Part shown: positions 41,310-50,665 of the stretch, piece after piece | How the letters are laid out: each line of letters begins with the position of its first letter | How positions within the stretch are numbered: position 1 is the stretch's first letter | Assembly: GCA_964485695.1 (NCBI GenBank) | Contig: CAZAKZ010000002.1 | Location: forward strand, 42,776 to 106,775 | Origin: CAZAKZ01 sp964485695 | GTDB lineage: Bacteria; Planctomycetota; JAFGQW01 | Length of the DNA: 64,000 nucleotides | Direction: 5' to 3' | The notes under the pieces: generated by a model | Database searches by the model: none | What the model was told of the DNA's origin: nothing | Seen by the model: only the letters and a program-made list of their open reading frames with translations | Program-made: the position numbers and the translations under genes

Positions 41310-44300
41310 TCAGGAAGCCAGGAACTCCTCTGTCAGCCGGTTGCGGCGAAACGCCCTGTTCAGGGACGGTGTGACGGTGCACTCGAAATCCCGCATCCGG
41401 GCGATGAGCTCCCCCCCCGCGTCCAGGAACTCGAGGTCGGCCGTGACGCTGTGGTCCGCGCATCGGGTGATCCGGGATACGATGGTCACCGGGCCTTCGG
41501 CTTCTCTCTCGGGGTAGGCCCTGCGATACTGGCGATACTCTCTGGAATAGCTCGGAAGAGAAAATGCGCCCAGCTTCTCGTGAACCCAGAGGATCACGGC
41601 CTGGAAACCGCAGTCCAGGGCGAGCGGATCGGCAAGCCACACGTTCCGGATCGGATTGCGAATCCAGGAGGCGGGCGCCGGGGCGGTCTTGCACCGGACC
41701 ACGATGCCGTCCTCCGAGCAAGATTCCACCGACTCGATGCCCTGCATCTCGGGACCATGGAAGAGCAACGACTCGTAGATCTCCTGTCGGGTATGGGCAT
41801 AGGCTCCAGGCTGGACGCGATTGTCCCCGGCTTCGGCCTCGGGCAGGAAATCCGCCAGCACGATCTCGGCGCTGGCGTGGAGGACGTCACGGTCTGCTTC
41901 GTCAAGGGAGTGCATCTCCACCGGCACCCGGAAGAGGTCACCCTCCTTGCGGCCCGCTCCGGCCAGAACCCGGACCGGATTCGGCCGGGTGTCGGTCAGG
42001 ACGAGGCCCTTCAGGATCCGTAGGTGGTCGTAGCCGTGAAAGAGGAGACCCGGATTGCCGTGCAGTCCGCCGTGGGCCAGCCACTCCACCACCATCGCCT
42101 TGGGCACCACCACATGGCCATCCAGGACGTGGGCCCTCAGGACAGGATAGGTCTCCAGGTCCAGACGGCGCTCAAAGGCCGTGGGGAGGGAGGAGAGGCA
42201 GCAGGAGGACGGGAGGATCGAGGCCGCTCTATCCCTGCCCAGGAGCACCACCTCGGTGTCCCGGCCGACGCTCTCGACGCCGGTCTGGATCTCCCGGACC
42301 AGGCACTCTGCGCCGGCCTCCGCGGGAATCAGCTCAATGCCCTCGTTCTGGAACACGGTGCGCAGCGAGGGCGTCACCATGCCGCCGTCCCACGGGCCCC
42401 AGTTCAAGGAGACCACCCGGCACCGGGGCAGACGTCGAGCAAGGCCCGCAGCCGTCTTGTTCAGCACCTCGTTGGCCATGGCGTAATCCGCCTGTCCGGT
42501 GCGGCCGAACCGCGCCGTGGAAGAGGAATAGAGGACCAGGAATTTCAGGGCCTCCAGGTCTTCCCGGCCCAGGGCCTGGAGGCAGTTTCTGAGGCCCTTG
42601 ACCTTGGTCTCGTAGACCCGGTCGAAATGCTCCAGGGTCTTGTCCTGAATGCGTCGATCTGCGAGGACGCCGGCGCCGTGGATGAGGCCCCGGATCGGGC
42701 CGAGGTTTCGACGGACCTCGGCGAGTGCGACCTGCACGGCCCGGGCGTCGCGCACGTCCACCTGCCGGTATTCGACCCGGGCCCCGGCCTCTGTCATGCG
42801 CTGGAGATTGCGGAGCACCTCCCGGTTGGCCGCATGTTGCCTGTAGATCCGTTCGAGGTCCCTGGGGGACAGGTCTCCGGCGTGGTGGGTGCGGATTTCC
42901 CGCTTCATGTCGGCCTCGTCACGGAGCGCGGCCAGCCATTCGGGCTCGGATTCCGGGGCGGCGCTCCGGCCCAGGAGCACCAGGGAGGGCGCCCCGGCGC
43001 GGGCGAGAGCCACGGCGGATTCGGCCGTGACGCCCCGCGCCCCCCCGGTGACCACCACCACGTCGCCCTTCTGGACTAGCGGAGACTCCTCCTCTGGGGC
43101 CTCCGGAGCCTCCAGGGATCTGGGCGTCGTCACCAGGTGCCGCAGACCGTCCAGGGCAAGGCCCACCTCCACGGGCTCCTCATGGAACATCTCCCGGGCG
43201 AGGGCGTCGGCGGCCAGGGATACATCCTTGAAATTGCGGGCCAGATCCAGGGCCCGGGTCTTCACCTCGGGCCACTCCAGCCTCGCGGTCTTGGCCAGGC
43301 CGGCCAGGCCGCCCGACACCGGATCCGAGTCCGGATCGGGTTTGACGAGGTTGAAGGCTCCGTCCAGGCGGGACACAGTGACGAGCAAGGCCGGGTGGTC
43401 CGTGCCGCAGGCGCGAAGGGCCGGTCCGACCTTTTTCACCCAATCAAAGGCGCTCCGCAGGAAGTCGTCGGCTACAGTCTCCGGCGCGAGGAGAACCAGG
43501 CCACCCAGACGCTTCGGGATTTCGAGGGTGGAATCCCTGCCAGGGGATTCCAGCGGAATCGCCTGGGCCTCGTACCCGAGGCTGCACAGCGAGTCCACCA
43601 GTCGGGAAGCCAGGTCCGAGCCGTCCTCGGTCACCCAGATCGCCGCTCCCGGCGGAAGGTGGATCCGGGGCCGTCCGGCCTCCTCGTCAAGGGGGACGGC
43701 TTCCAGAACGGAACGTTCCACGCGCCCTCGTGCACCGGCGTGCGAGGGCCGGGGGGGGGCTTCCTCTGGACCGGGATCCCCTGCCATTCCGGTCTCGACC
43801 TGGCCGGAACGCTCCGCCTCCGGAGGGATCTCCTCGAACGCGGGTCCGGCCTCGGGTTCTCTACCCGGGGCCGAGGCCGTGTGCTGGACGATGCGATCCA
43901 CCACCTGGCGCAGCGTCTCCAGGGTACCCATCTCCCCGGACTCGAGGGCCGGGAAGCCAGGTAGACGCGCCTCCAGAGCCGAGAAGATCTCCACTCGCTT
44001 GATGGAGTCGATGCCCAGATCGCCGTCCAGGCTCATGGACAGATCCAGCATGTCCACGGGATACCCGGTCTTTTCGGCCACCACCTCCAGGAGTGCGGCC
44101 TGGATCTCTTCCGGGGAGGCACCCGGCGCCGGCGCCTCGGTCCGGGGCGGGGGGGCGTCCGGTGGGGTGGGTTTCGTATCTCCTGCACCCGAAGTGTCCC
44201 GGGTCATGAATTCTACGACCTCTTGCAGGGTCTGGAGGGATCCCAGGGTGTCGGAGGCGATCTTCGAGGCGTCCGGCAAGCGCTCTTCCAGGGCCGAGAG

Positions 44301-47300
44301 GATTTCCACCCGCTTGATGGAGTCGATACCCAGATCCGCATCCAGGCTCATGGACAGGTCCAGCATGTCCACGGGATACCCGGTCTTCTCGGCCACCACC
44401 TCCAGAAGTGCCTCCTCGGCCGCACTTGCGGAGATTCTCGGAGGAGACGCAGCAGGCACAGGCACCTCAGGGGAGGCCGGAACCGGTTCCGCGGCCGTAT
44501 CAGGGGAAGCCTCCGGCAGGGGCGTCCCGGCAGGCGCAGGGAAAATCGGTGTCTCCACCGGGGCCAGAACGGATGAAACGACCGCGCCTCGATCCGCCTG
44601 GAGGAGCCGGTTCTGCTGCTCGATGAGGGCCTGGAGGGTTTTCTGGGATGCCTCCTGGCCCTCGAGAAACTTCTGGTGCAGCTCAGCGGTTCGGGCCTGG
44701 ATCTTTTCCAGGGCGAGGAGGTTCTCTCGGCTCAGGCGCAGGGCCTCCAGGATTCCGGGAGAAGCCGGCCCGGTCGAGGCTTCCGTAACGCGCGGCGAGG
44801 CCGGATCCGACAGGTCTTTCACGTCATTCAGATCTTTCATGGTGTCCGGAATCGGGGCGGGAACCCCGAGGGGATCGGGAGATTTCTTTTCCACCACAGG
44901 TCTCTTCTGTCTGGGTTTCACGTAATTCGCCCCGCAGATCGGAACGGTCAATATCTTCTTGGTCTTCTTGGCCATCTTCTTACTGGACTTCGGATCCGGC
45001 GAGGGTTCGTCTTCGAGGTCCGGGACCTCTGGACCTCCTTCCCAGGCCGTGAGATCCACTGTGTGTCCGAGGACCGCCAGGCGCGCCAGGGTGTGGGCCA
45101 GGTCGAGGATCCCGGATCGCTTGCCCGCCGACGCGTCCAGAGCGAACGCCTCGTGATCTCGGCCCTCGAGGATGGCCTTGATCAGGCCTGAGATCCTGCG
45201 TCCGGGCCCCACCTCGAGGAAGGTATGAACGCCGGAATCGTACATGTTCCGGATCTCGCTGACGAACTCCACCGGGTGGGCCAGCTGGCCGCCGAGCACC
45301 CTTCTCGCCTCGGACTGCGCCTGCGGATATTCCAGGGCCGTGGTGTTGGCAAACACGGGGATCCGAGCCTCGGCGAACGACACCTCCTGGAGGGCGGCTT
45401 CGAAGGGCTCCCGGGCGTCGGCCACCAGGGGGCTGTGGAAGGCCGCCGACACGGGCAGGCGGTCGTTCTTGATGTCCCTGCGAGTCAGAGCCTCGGCCGC
45501 GCGGAGGATCTCGGATTCACGACCGGAGAGCACGGCCTGGGTGGGCGTGTTCTTGTTGGCGATGACCAGGTCCAGGGATTCCTCGTGCAGCACCTTTTCG
45601 AGGGTTTCCACGGGGGCGCGGACGGCGAGCATCGCGCCCAGACCCGGGTTGCAACGGCCCATGAGCTGGCCGCGAAGATGGCTCAGGAAATGGAACCTCC
45701 CGGCGTCCAGGCGACCGGAGGCATGAAGCGCCGTGAGTTCTCCGAAGCTGTGGCCGGCCACGGCCTCGGGCCGCACGCCGAACTGCTCCAGGGTGAGAAG
45801 CGCTCCGACGCTGACGGCACCGATGGCGGGCTGAGCCACCTGCGTGGCCCGGAGCTGCGCAGCGTTCGCGGTGCGCATCGCCTTTTCAAAGGCGGGATGG
45901 GGGTAGATGGAGTCGCTCAGGCGCCTGATGTTTTCACCGGTGTTTTCGCCGGGGGTGAAGGCCCGGTCCGCCTCGGCCAGGGCCTGCTGCATCCGGGGAA
46001 AGCGACAGGCCAGGTCCCGGAGCATGCCGACGTATTGAGAACCCTGTCCGGGGAAGACCATGCCCAGGGATCCCGGCGGGGCGCCAGCGCCGAAATGGAC
46101 GCCGTCCGGGGTGCTCCACGACCTGGAATCCGGGGATTTCTCCAGCATGGCCCGGGCGCTGTCGAGAATCCGCTGGAAATCGGTCCTGTCCTTTTCCAGG
46201 ACCAGGGCCAGGCGACAGGGATCTTCGCTCCGGAAGAGGGATCGGGATCGTGCGGCCAGGCGTGGGACCTCTTCCCAGTCGGTCGGAGAGGGCCAGGCGT
46301 CCAGTCGGGACCGGAGCGCTTCTGGCGTCTCCGCGGAAAACACGGCGATCTGCACGGTTCCGTCCCACACGGCCTCTTTCTTCTCGGCGTCGTGTTCCTC
46401 CAGGACCATGTGGAAATTGCTGCCCCCGAAGCCGAACGCGCTGACGGCGGCCCGGCGCGGATGACCACGGGAGGGCAACCAGGGCCGGGCCTCGGTGTTG
46501 GCGTAGAGGGGAGATCCGCCCGAACGCAGGTTGTCCGGCGGATCGGACACCTTGAGGGTGGGGGGAAGCACCTTGTGGTGCAGTGCCAGGACGGCCTTGA
46601 TCATGCCGGCCGCGCCCGCCGCAGCCTTGGTGTGACCGATCTGCGATTTCACCGACCCGAGGGCGCACCACGTTCCGGTCTCCCGGGCCGAGCGAAACAC
46701 CTCGATGAGGGCCGAGGCCTCGGCGGCGTCCCCCACCCGGGTTCCCGTACCGTGGGCCTCCACCAGTTCAATGCTGTCGGGGGAGACGCCGGCCTTGTGA
46801 TACGCGTCCCTGAGCGCCCGGGCCTGACCCGAGGCGCTGGGTTCATAGATGGCGCCCGCCCGGCCGTCGCTGGAGGTTCCGATGCTACGGATGACGGCGT
46901 AGATCCGGTCATTGTCCCGCTCCGCGTCCTCGAGGCGCTTCAAGACCAGGACACCGAGACCTTCTCCCAGGATGGTGCCGTCGGCGGACCGGTCAAAGGG
47001 TCGAGCGTCGCCGGTGGGGGTCAGGGCCGGTGTCTTGGTGAAGCACATGTACATGAAGATGTCGTTGAAGGTGTCCAGGCCCCCCGTGATCACCATATCG
47101 CTCTGACCGGAGGCAAGCTCCAGAGCCGCCATGTGAATGGCGCTCAGGGAGCTGGCGCAGGCCGCGTCCACCACGCAGTTGGTCCCACCCAGATCGAGGC
47201 GGTTGGCGATGCGTCCTGCGGCCACGTTGCCGAGGAGACCTGGAAACGAATCTTCGGTCCAGGGCACGTAGGAATCGGCAATGCGCTTCACCACGTCCTC

Positions 47301-47810
47301 GGAGGTGGCAGCGTCCACGCCGGCATCCTGAAGGGCCTGCCGCCAGATGGGGTGGCCGAGACGGGCGCCCAGGGGGATGACCAGCTCCAGGGTCCCGGTG
47401 ACGCCCAGGATGGTGCTGACTCGGCTGCGGTCGAAGTCACGATCCGGGCCGTACCCCGCGTCCAGGAGGGCATTGCGGGCCGCAATGAGGCCGAGGAGCT
47501 GGGTGGAATCCGTGGCCTCGAGCGCGTTGGGCGAGAGGCCGAACTCCAGCGGATTGAACTCCACGGGCGTGAGGAAGCCACCGCGGGTGCCGAAGGTGTG
47601 GTCCGGCCTTTTGGGATCGGCATCGAAGAAGTCCTGGACCCGCCAGTGGGTCTCAGGCACCTCGGTGATGGCGTCCACACCCCCCTGGATGTTGGCCCAG
47701 TATTCATCCAGGTTGCCGGCCCGGGGGAACATGCACCCGATGCCGATGACGGCAATGGCCGGGGCCCGCCTCTTCTCGTCCTTGTCGGGGGTCAAAGCGC
47801 TATCCTTCAT
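41310..47810 (-). CDS. pfaA: PfaA-type PUFA synthase subunit (KS-AT-ACP-ACP-KR-DH)
   Basis: A 2166-residue protein. Domains in order: ketosynthase, residues 15-470 (Cys218 in DAACASS, EAHGTGTRVGD); acyltransferase, about 580-890 (FPGQGSQYVGM, GHSFGE with Ser688); a Pro/Lys-rich linker and coiled coil; two near-identical acyl carrier domains with phosphopantetheine serines at about 1164 and 1269 (LGIDSIKRVEI); ketoreductase from about 1584 (VVVVTGGARG); and a PKS-like dehydratase at the C-terminus (HVLDGHVVVPKAM). Two ACPs is low for this family, in which four to nine are common. It overlaps pfaD by 11 bases. No separate PfaB or PfaE is in the window. Confidence 0.94.
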   Translation of the reverse strand: MKDSALTPDKDEKRRAPAIAVIGIGCMFPRAGNLDEYWANIQGGVDAITEVPETHWRVQDFFDADPKRPDHTFGTRGGFLTPVEFNPLEFGLSPNALEATDSTQLLGLIAARNALLDAGYGPDRDFDRSRVSTILGVTGTLELVIPLGARLGHPIWRQALQDAGVDAATSEDVVKRIADSYVPWTEDSFPGLLGNVAAGRIANRLDLGGTNCVVDAACASSLSAIHMAALELASGQSDMVITGGLDTFNDIFMYMCFTKTPALTPTGDARPFDRSADGTILGEGLGVLVLKRLEDAERDNDRIYAVIRSIGTSSDGRAGAIYEPSASGQARALRDAYHKAGVSPDSIELVEAHGTGTRVGDAAEASALIEVFRSARETGTWCALGSVKSQIGHTKAAAGAAGMIKAVLALHHKVLPPTLKVSDPPDNLRSGGSPLYANTEARPWLPSRGHPRRAAVSAFGFGGSNFHMVLEEHDAEKKEAVWDGTVQIAVFSAETPEALRSRLDAWPSPTDWEEVPRLAARSRSLFRSEDPCRLALVLEKDRTDFQRILDSARAMLEKSPDSRSWSTPDGVHFGAGAPPGSLGMVFPGQGSQYVGMLRDLACRFPRMQQALAEADRAFTPGENTGENIRRLSDSIYPHPAFEKAMRTANAAQLRATQVAQPAIGAVSVGALLTLEQFGVRPEAVAGHSFGELTALHASGRLDAGRFHFLSHLRGQLMGRCNPGLGAMLAVRAPVETLEKVLHEESLDLVIANKNTPTQAVLSGRESEILRAAEALTRRDIKNDRLPVSAAFHSPLVADAREPFEAALQEVSFAEARIPVFANTTALEYPQAQSEARRVLGGQLAHPVEFVSEIRNMYDSGVHTFLEVGPGRRISGLIKAILEGRDHEAFALDASAGKRSGILDLAHTLARLAVLGHTVDLTAWEGGPEVPDLEDEPSPDPKSSKKMAKKTKKILTVPICGANYVKPRQKRPVVEKKSPDPLGVPAPIPDTMKDLNDVKDLSDPASPRVTEASTGPASPGILEALRLSRENLLALEKIQARTAELHQKFLEGQEASQKTLQALIEQQNRLLQADRGAVVSSVLAPVETPIFPAPAGTPLPEASPDTAAEPVPASPEVPVPAASPPRISASAAEEALLEVVAEKTGYPVDMLDLSMSLDADLGIDSIKRVEILSALEERLPDASKIASDTLGSLQTLQEVVEFMTRDTSGAGDTKPTPPDAPPPRTEAPAPGASPEEIQAALLEVVAEKTGYPVDMLDLSMSLDGDLGIDSIKRVEIFSALEARLPGFPALESGEMGTLETLRQVVDRIVQHTASAPGREPEAGPAFEEIPPEAERSGQVETGMAGDPGPEEAPPRPSHAGARGRVERSVLEAVPLDEEAGRPRIHLPPGAAIWVTEDGSDLASRLVDSLCSLGYEAQAIPLESPGRDSTLEIPKRLGGLVLLAPETVADDFLRSAFDWVKKVGPALRACGTDHPALLVTVSRLDGAFNLVKPDPDSDPVSGGLAGLAKTARLEWPEVKTRALDLARNFKDVSLAADALAREMFHEEPVEVGLALDGLRHLVTTPRSLEAPEAPEEESPLVQKGDVVVVTGGARGVTAESAVALARAGAPSLVLLGRSAAPESEPEWLAALRDEADMKREIRTHHAGDLSPRDLERIYRQHAANREVLRNLQRMTEAGARVEYRQVDVRDARAVQVALAEVRRNLGPIRGLIHGAGVLADRRIQDKTLEHFDRVYETKVKGLRNCLQALGREDLEALKFLVLYSSSTARFGRTGQADYAMANEVLNKTAAGLARRLPRCRVVSLNWGPWDGGMVTPSLRTVFQNEGIELIPAEAGAECLVREIQTGVESVGRDTEVVLLGRDRAASILPSSCCLSSLPTAFERRLDLETYPVLRAHVLDGHVVVPKAMVVEWLAHGGLHGNPGLLFHGYDHLRILKGLVLTDTRPNPVRVLAGAGRKEGDLFRVPVEMHSLDEADRDVLHASAEIVLADFLPEAEAGDNRVQPGAYAHTRQEIYESLLFHGPEMQGIESVESCSEDGIVVRCKTAPAPASWIRNPIRNVWLADPLALDCGFQAVILWVHEKLGAFSLPSYSREYRQYRRAYPEREAEGPVTIVSRITRCADHSVTADLEFLDAGGELIARMRDFECTVTPSLNRAFRRNRLTEEFLAS

Positions 47811-49425
47811 ATGAGCAGGCCGCTCTCAGGTCGGCGGATTCCATCGGAATGATCTTGATCCGGTCGGAGGCGAGGGACACGCCCTGCAGGCGCAATATCG
47901 CCAGTCGCATGTGCAGAGAGGCGCCGAGGAGCAGGTTCAGGGCGACATCGACGACCCGGCGCCCGGCGGGCGCTTCCAGACAGGAGCCCTTCACCCATTC
48001 GTTGAAGGCGCCCAGGGCCGGACCGCACCAGATCTGGTAGTCGATCCTGCGATCCGGGTCTCCGGCCACGGCCCACCGGGAGGCATTGCCGAGGTACCAC
48101 CGGAACACGAGGGCCATCTTGTGCTTCGGCTCTCTCTCGGCCCGGGCCAGGGTGCCGGGATTCACGGCGGAGAAGTAGCGGCGGGTCTCTTTCCAGACGT
48201 CCTCAAAGGAAGCCCGGAACCACTTCTTTTCCACCAGATCCCGGTCCGCGGCCGGGATCGAATCGAGGCTTTCGTGGGTGCGGTAGAGCTCGTACAACCG
48301 GGTCGCCCGCATCGGAAACAGGGTTCCCCGCTTCAGTACCTGGATCTTCACGCCCATCTCGAACATGTCGGCGGCCGGCGCCATGGCAAAATCCGCCTGG
48401 CCGGCCTCGGCCAGCATGGCTCGCACTGCGTCTGAGGTGCCCGACTCCACGCAGGCCTGGTTGACGGAACCGGTGAGAACGTAGGCCGCGCCCATGGACA
48501 GGGCAGCCGCGACGGAAGCGGGGGTGGCGAGGCCCCCGGCAGCACCGATCCTGGGCGGCCGAGCGTACCGGAACCGGGACTGCATTCGATCCCGCAGGGC
48601 GACGAGAGTCGGTATCAGGGTGATGGCGGGTCGATTGTCGGTGTGGCCACCGGAATCGGCCTCGGCCGTCAGGTCGTCGGCCATGGGAATACGAGTGGCA
48701 AGGCCCGCCTGGTCGGTGGTGATGACACCCTTTGCGACCAGGGCCTGAAGATACTTGTCGGGTGGGGGGGATAGGAATTTCTCGGCTATCTCCACCCGGG
48801 AAACCTTGGCCAGGATCCGGTTCGGCACCACGACCGTACCTTCCGGGGTGGTGTGGATCCCCTGGACGCGATAGCGCACCACCGGAAGGGTCAAGTCCAG
48901 GTAGGCCGAGGCCTCGATGCATCGGATCTTCCGGCGAAGATACAGGTCCGCCACGGCCGCCTCGAGGTCCGGGTCACCGGGGCTGTGGATCAGGTTGAAT
49001 CCGTATGGAAGGTCCCCGAGGTCCGAGGTGATCCGATCCACGGCCGCTTCCACCGATTCCAGCGGAAGCCCTGCCGCACCGAAGATACCGAGCATGCCGG
49101 CCCGGCTCACGGCTTCCACGAGGTCCACCGAGGAGATCCCGCCCGCCATGGCGCCGGCCACGTACGCGTACCGCAGGCCGTGGTCCCGCCGGAACGAGGC
49201 ATCCCCCAGGTTTTCCAGCGGGCAGGGAGGTGCGTGGGCCAGGGTCCCGGTTCCGGTCACCGGGTGGACGTCCGGAATCGGGACAAGGTTCCCGTCTCTT
49301 TCCACCAGGGTGACGGAAGCGTGGAGGTTCCGGATCGCTTCTTCCAGGGATTGCACCGGACCGGGGGGGGAAGCATCGCCGCCGGCTTGCAACGCCTGGA
49401 TGGAATTTTCATTGCCGAGTGTCAT
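47800..49425 (-). CDS. pfaD: PfaD-type enoyl reductase of the PUFA synthase
   Basis: A 541-residue FMN-dependent TIM-barrel enzyme related to 2-nitropropane dioxygenase, the stand-alone enoyl reductase of bacterial PUFA synthases. Seen: LPYGFNLIHSPGDPDLE, KVSRVEIAEKFLSP, the flavin-site RIGAAGGLATPASVAAALSM, and YVLTGSVNQACVESGTS. The frame is open to 49647, but the ATG at 49425 fits the family N-terminus; the 74 extra codons are not family-like. It is the first gene of the pfa-ole operon. Confidence 0.92.
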   Translation of the reverse strand: MTLGNENSIQALQAGGDASPPGPVQSLEEAIRNLHASVTLVERDGNLVPIPDVHPVTGTGTLAHAPPCPLENLGDASFRRDHGLRYAYVAGAMAGGISSVDLVEAVSRAGMLGIFGAAGLPLESVEAAVDRITSDLGDLPYGFNLIHSPGDPDLEAAVADLYLRRKIRCIEASAYLDLTLPVVRYRVQGIHTTPEGTVVVPNRILAKVSRVEIAEKFLSPPPDKYLQALVAKGVITTDQAGLATRIPMADDLTAEADSGGHTDNRPAITLIPTLVALRDRMQSRFRYARPPRIGAAGGLATPASVAAALSMGAAYVLTGSVNQACVESGTSDAVRAMLAEAGQADFAMAPAADMFEMGVKIQVLKRGTLFPMRATRLYELYRTHESLDSIPAADRDLVEKKWFRASFEDVWKETRRYFSAVNPGTLARAEREPKHKMALVFRWYLGNASRWAVAGDPDRRIDYQIWCGPALGAFNEWVKGSCLEAPAGRRVVDVALNLLLGASLHMRLAILRLQGVSLASDRIKIIPMESADLRAACSYEG

Positions 49426-49802
49426 ACAAGAACCGGGGATCTTCTCCTGAACACATGAGGTCGTGGGATCCGGGACGTCGCCCGCGATACCAGCGGTTTC
49501 TCGAGTTCCTTTGTGGCTCTGGAAGTGTGAATCGAATTCGGCATCGATATCGCCGAATCGAAGCCGATCAGGCCGGATGGAGTCCCGGGTAGAAATCTTG
49601 TCCGGGGATCTGATCGGGGACAAGGATTTTATTCGGTGGGACCGCAACCGGGCAAGGCGGGGATTCTGTCCTTCCTCATGGGAAAACAGGGTCCGGAACC
49701 AGATTACTTCTTGATCAGAAATCAGGGCAAGGTTTTCTGGAGCCGGCCTCTGGTCTTGGTTGCTTCAGCTCTTCAGTTTTATCCGGGCATTTATACGGGC
49801 AC
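49426..49802. other. 377-bp leader region of the pfa-ole operon
   Basis: It lies between the RRM gene and pfaD, which are both read leftwards. The pfaD frame continues through part of it without family similarity. It includes a symmetric element at 49536-49558 and an AT-richer stretch at about 49,690-49,790 that may hold the pfaD promoter. I could not identify convincing promoter boxes. Confidence 0.5.
49536..49558. promoter_or_regulatory. Inverted repeat upstream of pfaD
   Basis: ATTCGGC (49536-49542) and GCCGAAT (49552-49558) flank a nine-base centre ATCGATATC. It lies about 110 bases upstream of the chosen pfaD start and has no T run on either side. It may be an operator, but seven-base arms also arise by chance in a GC-rich genome. 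Confidence 0.3.
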
Positions 49803-50066
49803 CTACCGACCGCGGGGACGTTCTCTGGCCTCGTTCACCCGGAGAGGTCTGCCGTCCACTTCCCGGCCGTTGACCTCCTCGATGGCGGCCTGAGCATCTT
49901 CGTCGGTTTCAAGCTCGACGAAGCCGAATCCACGGGCCCGTCCCGTGTCCCGGTCCACGACTATGTGCACGTCTTTCACAGCACGACCATTTTCCTCGAA
50001 GATGGCACGCAAGGCGTCTTCGGTGGTGCTGTAGTTCAGGTTTCCCACATAGAGCCTGGTACCCAT
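49803..50066 (-). CDS. Small RRM RNA-binding protein
   Basis: An 87-residue single-RRM protein with RNP2 (LYVGNL) and RNP1 (RGFGFVEL) intact, followed by a short Arg-rich tail (NEARERPRGR). This is the glycine-poor bacterial Rbp type seen in cyanobacteria, planctomycetes and proteobacteria, where such proteins bind mRNA and are often cold-induced. The ATG is preceded by GGAAAGG. A long leader region and a 10-base tandem duplication lie immediately upstream. Confidence 0.92.
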   Translation of the reverse strand: MGTRLYVGNLNYSTTEDALRAIFEENGRAVKDVHIVVDRDTGRARGFGFVELETDEDAQAAIEEVNGREVDGRPLRVNEARERPRGR

Positions 50067-50080
50067 GAGTCTTGACCTTT

Positions 50081-50100
50081 CCAGTTGCTACCAGTTGCTA
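50081..50100. repeat. 10-bp tandem duplication upstream of the RRM gene
   Basis: CCAGTTGCTA is present twice in direct succession, 50081-50090 and 50091-50100. In RRM-gene sense the duplicated segment lies directly upstream of the ribosome-binding site GGAAAGG. Confidence 0.95.
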
Positions 50101-50604
50101 CGATCCGTGTCCGTCAATCCGAAAGTCTCAGCCTGCGCGCGTACCTTCTCAAAACCTCCGAGGCCGAAACTTTGCGGTGGGACGGATCCATGGAAAGGTC
50201 CCGTAGATGAATCTCGGGCACCGATCTGGACGGAATGGATGGACGTTCCCGGCGAAGAAATGATGAAGGGCTGCAGCTGCAGATCCGGTCGGAAGCCAGT
50301 GCACTTCCTCCAAGCCACGTATCGGGCAAAAGATCAGGGAGCCGATTCCGTCTGCTGGCCCACGGATCTCTGCCCATCTAGTGGTGCATCATAGGACTTA
50401 TTCGGGGAATCAGCAACCCTTTTGATCCGGTTGGATCCGCCCGCTGGCGGGATATTCATGCGTTTCCGGGGAAGGCAGCGTTTGTAATACGAGAAACATA
50501 TCAGAATTAGTGGGCGGGTCCGGCGCAGACCGCTTCAAACCGGGGTATCCTGAAACCAGGAGGATGGGCTCCAGGGGAAATATTGTCTCACCCTCCTCCC
50601 GGGA

Positions 50605-50633
50605 TTAACGTAGTATTTCCGGTCGCTTATGAT
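50605..50633 (+). promoter_or_regulatory. Putative sigma70-type promoter of the toroid-repeat gene
   Basis: TTAACG (50605-50610), a 17-base spacer, and TATGAT (50628-50633), with five of six matches at the -10 box. The predicted start near 50,640 leaves a leader of about 26 bases with GGAAGGCGAGG before the TTG start. Confidence 0.6.
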
Positions 50634-50665
50634 TTCAACTCCCCCGTGGACAAGGAAGGCGAGGA

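Larger units (their letters stand above)
50067..50665. other. 599-bp divergent intergenic region
   Basis: It lies between the leftward RRM gene and the rightward toroid-repeat gene. It contains a 10-bp tandem duplication at 50081-50100, an imperfect GC hairpin near 50,437-50,451 (CCGCCCGCTGGCGGG), an AT-rich patch at 50,480-50,510, and a good rightward promoter at 50605-50633. RRM genes of this kind often have long regulatory leaders, which may account for the length. No gene is apparent. Confidence 0.6.

Noticed and set aside
45225..47852. An 875-codon plus-strand frame opposite pfaA
   Set aside because: It is a high-GC shadow of pfaA with no recognisable domains; the minus-strand protein has full KS and AT motifs.
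35709..49425. Heterocyst-glycolipid or other iterative polyketide synthase
   Set aside because: The CLF and double hot-dog dehydratases in the C subunit and the stand-alone PfaD reductase define a PUFA synthase.
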